Origin: Burkholderiaceae bacterium
GTDB lineage: Bacteria > Pseudomonadota > Gammaproteobacteria > Burkholderiales > Burkholderiaceae_A
Direction of reading: 5' to 3'
NCBI GenBank assembly: GCA_018401615.1
Contig: JAGYKN010000002.1
Coordinates: forward strand, 1-64,000
Length of the DNA stretch: 64,000 nucleotides
Shown here: positions 57,054 through 64,000 of the stretch, one piece after another
Layout: each line of letters begins with the position of its first letter
Position numbering within the stretch: position 1 is the first letter of the stretch
The notes under the pieces: model-generated
Seen by the model: the letters and a program-made list of their open reading frames with translations, nothing else
Database searches by the model: none
Told to the model about the DNA's origin: nothing
Made by a program: the position numbers and the translations under genes

Positions 57054-58442
57054 ATGCACATCCACATCATTGGCATCTGCGGGACCTTCATGGGTGGCTT
57101 GGCCCAGATTGCCAAGTCCATGGGTCATCGGGTCACGGGCTGTGATGCCCAGGTCTACCCCCCGATGAGCGATCAACTCAGTGCGGCTGGGATCGAGTTG
57201 GTGGAGGGGTTTGAGGTCGACCAGCTCGCACTCAAGCCAGATCTCTGGGTGGTGGGCAATGTCGCCCGACGGGGACTGCCGCTCATTGAGGCCCTCTTAA
57301 ACGGCCGCCACGAGATGGTCTCCGGGCCGGAATGGATGGCCCGTCACCTCCTTGGCGATCGCAAGGTGGTTGCGGTCTCCGGCACCCACGGCAAGACCAC
57401 CACCAGTTCGCTGCTGGCCTGGCTCTTGGAGCACGGGGGGCTGGCCCCCGGCTTCTTGATCGGTGGTGTGCCAGAGGATTTCGGCTGCTCGGCTCGACCA
57501 GGAAACCCCGGGGGCTGCTTTGTCATCGAGGCTGACGAATACGACACCGCCTTTTTCGATAAACGCTCAAAACTCCTCCACTATCGCGCGCAGGTCGCCA
57601 TCCTCAACAACCTCGAGTTTGATCACGCCGATATCTTTGCCGACCTCGATGCCATCGAGACACAGTTCCACCACTGGATTCGAACCCTTCCCTCTGAGGG
57701 ACGCCTGATTGTGAATGGCGAGGCGCAGGCCCTTGAACGTGTTCTCAGGCGGGGCTGCTGGACGCCTGTGACGCGTTTCATGGACCCAACAGGATGGTCC
57801 GTGGGCGAGACGGCCATGGCATCAAACGGCATGGAGTCGTTTGACGTGTTGAGGGCTGGTGAGGTGGTGGCCCAGGCGCACAGCCCGTTGTGGGGTCGGC
57901 ACAATCGTCTCAACGCACTGGCCGCGTTGCTGGCGGCGCAGGCCTGTGGCGTGGCGCCAGCAACCGCCTTAGAGGGGCTCTCGTTGTTCAAGGGCGTCAA
58001 GCGGCGCATGCAGCGCCGCGGCATTGCCAACGGTGTGGTGGTCTACGACGACTTTGCCCACCACCCGAGCGCCATCGCCACCACCATTGCGGGTCTGATG
58101 CCCCAGGTCCCTGCTGGTGGCAGGTTGTTGGCCGTGTTGGAGCCTCGCTCCAACACCATGAAGATGGGCGTCATGCGGCAGAAATTGGCTGCCTCACTGA
58201 CGGCGGCCGATCTTGTTTTTGGCTACTCGGGCAGCCTTGACTGGCCCCTCGAGGAGGCCCTTGCCGCCCTGGGACCCCGCGCCCGGGTCTCAGATCGCCT
58301 CGATGACATCGTTGGCCAGGTGGCCCTTGAGGCCCGACCCAATGATGTGGTCTTGGTCATGAGCAATGGCGGCTTTGGTGGGATCCACAGCCGGCTGCTC
58401 GATGCCCTCAGCGCCTTCGGGCGGCCTGAGGACCGCGCGTGA
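57054..58442 (+). CDS. mpl: UDP-N-acetylmuramate:L-Ala-gamma-D-Glu-meso-DAP ligase Mpl
   Basis: Reattaches recycled murein tripeptide to UDP-MurNAc. It is a Mur-ligase paralogue of 462 residues with the Mpl-type start MHIHIIGICGTFMGGLAQIAKSMGH, ATP loop [36 protein letters not shown] (diagnostic of Mpl against MurC), VYDDFAHHPSAIATTI and EPRSNTMKMG. It works downstream of AmpD. Its end overlaps the next gene by 4 bases (GTGA). Confidence 0.96.
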   Translation: MHIHIIGICGTFMGGLAQIAKSMGHRVTGCDAQVYPPMSDQLSAAGIELVEGFEVDQLALKPDLWVVGNVARRGLPLIEALLNGRHEMVSGPEWMARHLLGDRKVVAVSGTHGKTTTSSLLAWLLEHGGLAPGFLIGGVPEDFGCSARPGNPGGCFVIEADEYDTAFFDKRSKLLHYRAQVAILNNLEFDHADIFADLDAIETQFHHWIRTLPSEGRLIVNGEAQALERVLRRGCWTPVTRFMDPTGWSVGETAMASNGMESFDVLRAGEVVAQAHSPLWGRHNRLNALAALLAAQACGVAPATALEGLSLFKGVKRRMQRRGIANGVVVYDDFAHHPSAIATTIAGLMPQVPAGGRLLAVLEPRSNTMKMGVMRQKLAASLTAADLVFGYSGSLDWPLEEALAALGPRARVSDRLDDIVGQVALEARPNDVVLVMSNGGFGGIHSRLLDALSAFGRPEDRA

Positions 58443-61297
58443 ATGTTTTCTTTGAAGAGTCTGGCGCCTTTAAGACGGCCTGCGTCCTGAGTAAGGCCCA
58501 GGCGAGTCTGCAGGTCTGTCTGCCATCTGGGCGGCGACTCAAACTCAAGGCCAATCAGATTCTCCTGAGTTTTGAGCAGGCCGATCTGGACGGCTTTATG
58601 GCAGAGGCCCAGCAGGTCGCTGGCGGGTTGGAGCCTGACTTTCTCTGGGACTGCGCCCCGACAGAGGAGTTTTCGGCCAACGCCTTTGCCCGGGAAGTCT
58701 TTGGTGAGGGCGTGCGCCCAGTCGATGAGGCTGGCCTGATGCTGGCGCTGCACGGCGCGCCCATGCACTTTTACAAGAAGGGGCGGGGGGTCTATCGGTC
58801 AGCACCCGCAGAGGCGCTTGAGGCTGCCCGAGCCAGTGCCGCAAAGAAGCAACAACGACAGGCCGAGCAGGCACTGCTCGAGTCAGAACTCATGGCTGGC
58901 CGGGCCCCAAGAGACTTTGCCGATCAGGCCCTGCGGCTGTTGGTCTCACCAGACAAACAATCCATTGCATGGAAGGCGCTTGAGGCGGTTGCCCACGAGC
59001 GCCAGCAGGCCCCTGCTCGACTGCTCCTTGAGATGGGGGTCATCCCAACCGCCTATGCACTCCATCGCGCGCGGTTTGTCTCAGAGTGCTTCCCAAAGGG
59101 GGTCGAGCCCCACCTCACTGAGGCCGAGGCCTCCCAGACGACATTGGCGTTGGACCAACTCCTAACGGCCCTGCCAAAGGCGGCAGCAGCCATCTACTCC
59201 ATTGATGACGTGGCCACCACTGAGGTGGACGACGGTTTTTCTCTCGAGTCATTGGAGCAGGGTGGTTGGCGGGTTGGGATACACATTGCAGCGCCTGGGC
59301 TCTTGTTTTCTCCCGAGAGTGAGTTGGCGCAGCGTGCTCGAGAGCGGGCCTCCACGGCCTACTTCCCGGGTGAGAAGTTCACCATGCTGGCCGGGCCGCT
59401 CATTGAGTTGGCCTCGCTCAACGAGGGCCGGTGGGTCCCGGCAATCTCGCTTTATGTTGAGTTTGATGCCCAAGGCGCTCGGCAGAAGCACATCAGTCGT
59501 GCAGAGCAGGTCTGGGTGGCGAAAAATATCCGCCACGGGCCATGGGAGGCGGCCTTGGAGTTGGCCCCTGAGTCGGCCCCTGAGGCGGCCCCTGAGGAGC
59601 CCATGACAGTCACACCGGAGGGCGAGCTGCCCTGGTCTGGCCTGCCCGTCCTCCTGCAGCTTGCCCGGGGTCTGCGGGCAGCCCGTGAGGTGGTCAGAGG
59701 TCGGCCAGAGCCCACTGGACGGACAGACTTCTCAGTGGGGGTGACGTGGGCTGTCGATGAGATGGAGGCGATTGCGCTTGGTCATGGGCAGGCCACCTTG
59801 GGCCTGCGAACCAGGGGCTCGCCGGTCGATGTCCTGGTCTCGGAGTTCATGATTCTCACCAATGTCATCTGGGGTGAGACGCTTGCCCTGGGGCAGTTGC
59901 CCGGCATCTATCGATGCCAATCGATGGGCCGGGTCCGAATGCAGACCCAGCCAGGCCCTCATCAGGGTCTGGGTGTCTCGCACTATGCCTGGTCGTCGTC
60001 GCCCCTGCGCCGCTACTCAGACCTTCTGAATCAGTGGCAGCTCTTGTCGATTCTGGGCCACGGTCGTGCTGCCTATAAAAGCGGGGATGCAGAACTCTTT
60101 GCAGACCTCGCCCACTTTGAGGCCCGTTACGACCGATATGCAGAGTTTCAATCGCTCATGGAGCGTTATTGGAGCCTTCGTTGGTTGGGCCAACAGGCGG
60201 GCTGCCCTGGTGAGTCTTGGGTGATTGCGCCTGCCGCCCCCCCGCTGGTGATGACGGCTGTGGCAACCCGACAGGAGGGCCTCTTTCGGCTGCGGGCCGC
60301 CCCGATTGTCTGCCGCCTGGCAGGGTGGGAAAGCCTCTCACCCGGCACAGAGGTGGAGGTGAGCCTGCTCAGGGCCGACGCCCTGGAGGTGAGCCTAGAG
60401 GCCAGGGCGATCAGGGTGATTGCGACAGCGAGTCTGGATCAATACGCAGTGCTTGGAGACCCGATCAGTCATAGCCTGAGCCCCCTGATCCATCAGCAAT
60501 TTGCAGAGCAGGCCGATGAGGCCATGCAGTACAACGCCCTCGAGGTGCCACTGGCTGATCTCGCGAGTCGACTCGATGCCCTTGCTGCTCAGGGGTATCG
60601 GGGCCTCAACCTCACGGTTCCCTTAAAGGAGGCCGCATTCCAGAGGCTGCGCGAGCTCGGATGCCCGCTCTCTGAGCGGGCGCTTCAGGCAGAGGCCATC
60701 AACACGCTCATAAGAGGCGAGCATGGTTGGGAGGGTGACAACACCGATGGCGTGGGGCTTGTCCGAGACATGGCGCGGCTGCTGGGATGCGAGCGGCTTG
60801 CCGGGCGATCGATCTTGCTCATTGGCGCGGGGGGAGCGGCCCGTGGCGTCATTGGCCCCCTGCTCTTGGCAGGTGCTGGCCCAATCTGGATTGCCAATCG
60901 GGGACTCGAGCGGGCAATGGCCGTGGCCCAGGGGCATGCCCCCGACGCCGTGCGGGCGTCGTCGCTCGATGCATTGGCCCCTGGGGCTCAATCGCTGCGC
61001 CCGTTTGCGCCGGACATCATCGTCAACGCAACATCGGCAAGCCTGCAAGGGGAGTCGCTTCTGGTGGACCCGGCTTTGTTTGTCGGTGCGCAGTTGGTTC
61101 TAGACATGATGTATGGCGCCGGCCTGACACCATTCTTAGTGGCCGCCCGGGATGCCGGTGCCCCGCGGCTGGCCGATGGATTGGGGATGCTGGTTGAGCA
61201 GGCTGCCGAGGGCTTTTTTCTCTGGAGGGGAAAGCGCCCGGAGACCGCGCCGGTGTTGGAACGCCTCCGATCGCGACTCGAGAATGCCGATCAATGA
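58439..61297 (+). CDS. rnb-aroE: Fusion of an RNase II/R-family exoribonuclease (RNB) with shikimate dehydrogenase (AroE)
   Basis: A single 952-residue frame. Residues 1 to about 660 form an RNB 3'-5' exoribonuclease: acidic site D256-D257, E262, D264-D265 (DDVATTEVDDGFS), STAYFPGEKF, the catalytic R524-R525 (SPLRRYSDLLNQ), and a C-terminal S1-like domain. Residues from about 667 are a complete AroE, which reduces dehydroshikimate with NADPH: GDPISHSLSP, K730 (LTVPLKEAAF), D770 (DNTDGVG), GAGGAARGV and DIIVNATSAS. The joint has almost no linker. An internal GTG at 60416 (residue 660), with AGGG 8 bases ahead, could also make AroE alone. The two genes are usually neighbours in betaproteobacteria, so stop-codon loss could have fused them. 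Confidence 0.93.
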   Translation: MNVFFEESGAFKTACVLSKAQASLQVCLPSGRRLKLKANQILLSFEQADLDGFMAEAQQVAGGLEPDFLWDCAPTEEFSANAFAREVFGEGVRPVDEAGLMLALHGAPMHFYKKGRGVYRSAPAEALEAARASAAKKQQRQAEQALLESELMAGRAPRDFADQALRLLVSPDKQSIAWKALEAVAHERQQAPARLLLEMGVIPTAYALHRARFVSECFPKGVEPHLTEAEASQTTLALDQLLTALPKAAAAIYSIDDVATTEVDDGFSLESLEQGGWRVGIHIAAPGLLFSPESELAQRARERASTAYFPGEKFTMLAGPLIELASLNEGRWVPAISLYVEFDAQGARQKHISRAEQVWVAKNIRHGPWEAALELAPESAPEAAPEEPMTVTPEGELPWSGLPVLLQLARGLRAAREVVRGRPEPTGRTDFSVGVTWAVDEMEAIALGHGQATLGLRTRGSPVDVLVSEFMILTNVIWGETLALGQLPGIYRCQSMGRVRMQTQPGPHQGLGVSHYAWSSSPLRRYSDLLNQWQLLSILGHGRAAYKSGDAELFADLAHFEARYDRYAEFQSLMERYWSLRWLGQQAGCPGESWVIAPAAPPLVMTAVATRQEGLFRLRAAPIVCRLAGWESLSPGTEVEVSLLRADALEVSLEARAIRVIATASLDQYAVLGDPISHSLSPLIHQQFAEQADEAMQYNALEVPLADLASRLDALAAQGYRGLNLTVPLKEAAFQRLRELGCPLSERALQAEAINTLIRGEHGWEGDNTDGVGLVRDMARLLGCERLAGRSILLIGAGGAARGVIGPLLLAGAGPIWIANRGLERAMAVAQGHAPDAVRASSLDALAPGAQSLRPFAPDIIVNATSASLQGESLLVDPALFVGAQLVLDMMYGAGLTPFLVAARDAGAPRLADGLGMLVEQAAEGFFLWRGKRPETAPVLERLRSRLENADQ

Positions 61298-62766
61298 GGG
61301 TGGTCAACACAACTGCCCAGATGCGAGACCCCGAGGCTGGTCCCCATGCATTGGAGGAGATCCAGTCCCTCTTTCATCGATTCCGAGTCGAGACTGACCT
61401 GGTTCACCGGGAGCAGTTGGCGGGCGATGAGTCACGCCGAGGGTTGGTCGAGCAGTTGGTGGCCAGGCAGCAGCTGGCCTCACTGATGCCGAAGGTCCGC
61501 GACCTCCATGTTGCGGACATGGCGTATGTCTTAGAGGGTCTGCCGCTTGAGCAGCGCATGCTGATCTGGTCATTGGTGCCCGATGCCCTTCATGCCAACG
61601 TCATGGTGGAGCTCGGTGAGCCTGTCCGGGCCAGTCTCATCGAGCGAATGAGCCGAGAGGCCCTCTTGCACATGGCGCAGGGTCTGGACACAGACGACCT
61701 CGCCGCCATGGCGGCCGAATTGCCCGCAGATGTGGTCGAGCGCGTTCGGCAGGGTCTGACCATCGAGGAGCGTGAGCAACTGCGCACAGCGATGTCGTAC
61801 CCCGAGGACACCGTTGGGGCGCGAATGGATTTTGAGATGGTCACGATCCGAGATGACGTCACCCTTGAGGTGGTCCTGCGCTACCTCCGACGCTTTGACG
61901 ATTTGCCGGACCACACCGATCAAGTCTTTGTTGTGGATCGCAAGGAGACACTACAAGGCGGGCTTCCCATCACGAGACTGCTGGTCCACGAGCCCGAGAC
62001 CCTTGTGGCCGATGTGATGTGTCGTGATGTCCTCTCGCTCAATGTCTTTGATGAGGCCATCGATGCTGCCCAGGCCTTCCAGCGCTATGACCTGGTCTCT
62101 GCTCCCGTGGTCGATGAGACTGGTCGGCTGGTGGGTCGCCTGACCGTCTCCGAGGTTGTGGACGTGATCCAGGAGGAGAGCGGAGCCGATGTCCTCGCGC
62201 AGGCGGGGCTTCGCGAGGAGGAGGATCTCTTTGCCTCGGTCTGGGCCTCTGCTCGAAATCGCTGGCTCTGGCTGGCACTCAACCTGTGCACGGCCTTTTT
62301 TGCCTCCAGGGTCATCGGCGCCTTTGAGGGCACGATCGAGCGTGTGGTGGCCCTGGCTGCCCTCATGCCAATTGTGGCGGGCATTGCCGGAAACTCTGGC
62401 AACCAGACCATGACCCTCTTTATTCGCTCATTGGCCATGGGCCAGGTCAATGCCTCGAATGTGCGGCGGCTTCTGGCCAAAGAGCTCTCGATTGCGGGGC
62501 TCAATGGACTCGTCTGGGGCGCTGTGGCGGGCGGGTTTGCCTGGCTGCTCTACGCCGACACGCCCCATGGACCCCTCCTGGGCCTGGTCATGGTCTTGGC
62601 CATTATTTTGAATTTGTTGCTCGGCGCCCTTGTTGGGGTGCTCGTGCCGCTCACGCTGGATCGAATGGGCCGAGACCCCGCCATGGGCTCGTCGGTCTTG
62701 CTCACCTTTACCACCGACTCGATGGGTTTTCTCTTCTTTTTGGGCCTGGCGACCCTTTTATTCTGA
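61294..62766 (+). CDS. mgtE: Magnesium transporter MgtE
   Basis: Mg2+ channel of the inner membrane, 490 residues. It has the N-terminal MgtE_N helical domain ([43 protein letters not shown]), two CBS domains ([45 protein letters not shown]), and five membrane helices with the pore segment [23 protein letters not shown]. Overlap of 4 bases with the fused rnb-aroE gene leaves no room for a riboswitch, so control, if any, is by protein gating. Confidence 0.95.
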   Translation: MRVVNTTAQMRDPEAGPHALEEIQSLFHRFRVETDLVHREQLAGDESRRGLVEQLVARQQLASLMPKVRDLHVADMAYVLEGLPLEQRMLIWSLVPDALHANVMVELGEPVRASLIERMSREALLHMAQGLDTDDLAAMAAELPADVVERVRQGLTIEEREQLRTAMSYPEDTVGARMDFEMVTIRDDVTLEVVLRYLRRFDDLPDHTDQVFVVDRKETLQGGLPITRLLVHEPETLVADVMCRDVLSLNVFDEAIDAAQAFQRYDLVSAPVVDETGRLVGRLTVSEVVDVIQEESGADVLAQAGLREEEDLFASVWASARNRWLWLALNLCTAFFASRVIGAFEGTIERVVALAALMPIVAGIAGNSGNQTMTLFIRSLAMGQVNASNVRRLLAKELSIAGLNGLVWGAVAGGFAWLLYADTPHGPLLGLVMVLAIILNLLLGALVGVLVPLTLDRMGRDPAMGSSVLLTFTTDSMGFLFFLGLATLLF

Positions 62767-63240
62767 AGTGGCCTGCCAGGTGCCGCTGCGTCCCCCCGAC
62801 TTTTCCAGCAGGCGCACATCGGTGATCACCATGCCGCGATCGATTGCCTTGACCATGTCATAGACCGTGAGCAGTCCGACCTGGACCGCGGTCAGTGCCT
62901 CCATCTCGACACCCGTCTTGCCGGTGAGGCCCACGGTGGCCGTGCAGCGCACAGCCACCTCGGATGGCTCGCAGGCCAACTCGACCGCCACCTTGGTGAT
63001 GGCCAATGGGTGGCACAGTGGGATCAGGTCGCTGGTCTTCTTGGCGGCCTGAATGGCGGCGATCCGTGCAACAGCCAAGACATCGCCCTTGGCAGCCTCG
63101 CCGCGCTGAATCACCGAGAGTGTCTGCGGCTTCATCCGAATCAGGCCCGTGGCGGTGGCCTCTCGGGCGGTGTCGTTTTTCTCGCCGACATTGACCATGT
63201 GGGCCTGGCCGTGATCGTCAAAGTGTGTGAGTCCAGTCAT
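62758..63240 (-). CDS. moaC: Cyclic pyranopterin monophosphate synthase MoaC
   Basis: Second step of molybdenum cofactor synthesis, acting with Moa[49 protein letters not shown] and the ending [12 protein letters not shown] are diagnostic and hold the catalytic Lys and Asp residues. Length 160 is normal. It converges on mgtE with a 9-base overlap. No other moa genes are in the window. Confidence 0.97.
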   Translation of the reverse strand: MTGLTHFDDHGQAHMVNVGEKNDTAREATATGLIRMKPQTLSVIQRGEAAKGDVLAVARIAAIQAAKKTSDLIPLCHPLAITKVAVELACEPSEVAVRCTATVGLTGKTGVEMEALTAVQVGLLTVYDMVKAIDRGMVITDVRLLEKSGGRSGTWQATSE

Positions 63241-63259
63241 GGTGTCATCATAGAACGAG

Positions 63260-64000
63260 ATGGTTTATATCTCCCAGCCTCTGCATTTGCGCTGTCTGCT
63301 GCGCCTTGCCACCACAACAGCATGTCTAGCCGCTGTGGCCGTCTGCATGCTGGGTTGGGTGCCCCCTGCACAGGCTCAGGCCTCTGGCAATTTACCGGCG
63401 CTGGGTGAGGCCACTGTCGATGAACTCTCCCTGACGGCCGAGCGCCGTCTGGGTCGAAGCGTCTTTCATCAGATTCGGCGTGCAGGGGTGATTCTCGATG
63501 ATCCCGAGCTTGAGGATTACCTGCAAGCCCAATCCTGGCGGCTATTGCAGACAGCCGTGGCCCAGGGGCAGTTGCTTGCCGGCACGAGTCTGCCGCCCGA
63601 GGCGTTTCGCCTGTTTGCCCTCAGGGATCGATCCATCAATGCCTTTGCCCTGCCGGGTGGTTACATCGGTGTCCACACGGGCCTGGTGATCCAGTCTCAG
63701 ACCGAGTCCGAGTTGATGTCGGTGCTTGCCCACGAGATTGGCCATGTCACGCAACGCCATATTTCTCGAATGATTGGTCAGCAGCGTCAGTCCACGGGCG
63801 TCATGATGGCAGCCGCCGTGCTTGCAGCCCTTGCCGCCTCTAGCAGCCCAGATGCTGCCATGGGATTGCTCTCGCTTGGTCAGACGGTTGCCGTGCGGGA
63901 TCAGCTCTCCTTTTCCAGAGACGCTGAACGTGAGGCCGACCGTGTGGGCCTCTCCCTGCTCGAGGGCGCAGGCTTTGATCCCCAGGGAATGCGGGCGCTG
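63260..64000 (+). CDS. M48 family metallopeptidase, BepA/YfgC-like (partial, cut by the window end)
   Basis: Periplasmic zinc protease, probably of the BepA group that checks outer-membrane protein and LPS-transport assembly. The first 247 residues are present. A signal peptide (hydrophobic core [16 protein letters not shown], cleavage after AQAQA) is followed by the M48 domain with [18 protein letters not shown] and the zinc motif HEIGH at residues 158-162; the third zinc ligand is in [14 protein letters not shown]. BepA normally continues into TPR repeats beyond the cut. The start ATG 63260 lies 20 bases from the moaC start, divergently. Confidence 0.9.
   Translation, partial: MVYISQPLHLRCLLRLATTTACLAAVAVCMLGWVPPAQAQASGNLPALGEATVDELSLTAERRLGRSVFHQIRRAGVILDDPELEDYLQAQSWRLLQTAVAQGQLLAGTSLPPEAFRLFALRDRSINAFALPGGYIGVHTGLVIQSQTESELMSVLAHEIGHVTQRHISRMIGQQRQSTGVMMAAAVLAALAASSSPDAAMGLLSLGQTVAVRDQLSFSRDAEREADRVGLSLLEGAGFDPQGMRAL

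Noticed and set aside
61200..61294. Magnesium riboswitch (M-box type) before mgtE
   Set aside because: mgtE overlaps the preceding gene by 4 bases; there is no leader to hold one.

Overview
The window is a gene-dense, GC-rich stretch of a Gram-negative chromosome, most likely a betaproteobacterium of the order Burkholderiales. The basis is conserved order: rnpB followed by a full division and cell-wall (dcw) cluster ending ftsZ - peroxiredoxin - lpxC - DUF721 - secA, then argJ - ATPase - mutT - zapD - coaE - pilD, then rplU-rpmA-obgE-proB, ffh/ypjD, and nrdA-nrdB beside a lysine/alanine-rich histone H1-like gene. A murE-murF fusion also occurs in Bordetella. I see no insertion sequence, phage, plasmid or CRISPR signal. 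Coding is very compact: 4-bp start/stop overlaps are common and several convergent gene pairs overlap.

Layout. 86-3940: a polar amino-acid ABC importer (aapJQMP type). 4028-6384: tartrate dehydrogenase-like enzyme and glycerate kinase, then pyrC (6427-7545) with an expanded hexapeptide repeat near its N-terminus. 7564-7924: RNase P RNA. 8059-26775: dcw cluster with a recognisable promoter and a four-copy, 10-bp-phased MraZ operator, then rsmH, ftsL, ftsI, a fused murE-murF, mraY, murD, ftsW, murG, murC, ddlB, ftsQ, ftsA, ftsZ, a peroxiredoxin and lpxC. 26757-32410: a DUF721 gene on the opposite strand, then secA, argJ, a DUF815 ATPase and a mutT-like Nudix gene. 32391-36946 (minus strand): zapD, coaE, a short prepilin peptidase, a CorC/HlyC protein, tRNA-Pro(CGG) and ispB. 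37042-45231: rplU, rpmA, obgE, proB, rppH, proS, ffh, ypjD, a PP0621-family gene and ampD. 45382-49697: nrdA and nrdB behind a promoter carrying two NrdR-like palindromes 31 bp apart. 49865-50443: a histone H1-like gene whose reading frame is broken by several small indels that cancel out. 50500-57019: yggT, then a packed minus-strand run of eight genes (unknown gene, tlpA, aroQ, accB, accC, prmA, PfkB kinase, glycine-zipper lipoprotein). 57054-64000: mpl, a 952-residue fusion of an RNase II/R-type exonuclease with shikimate dehydrogenase, mgtE, moaC and the start of an M48 metalloprotease.

The genes form a mostly housekeeping island. Peptidoglycan precursor synthesis (murC-G, mraY, ddlB), recycling (ampD, mpl), septum assembly (ftsLIWQAZ, zapD), lipid A (lpxC), undecaprenyl- or quinone-type prenyl supply (ispB), secretion (secA, ffh), fatty acid synthesis (accBC), shikimate pathway (aroQ, aroE) and dNTP synthesis (nrdAB) sit together. 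The least ordinary items are the RNase-AroE fusion, the MurE-MurF fusion with an altered DAP motif, the disrupted histone-like repeat gene, the possible RNA switch between nrdA and nrdB, and the truncated prepilin peptidase.
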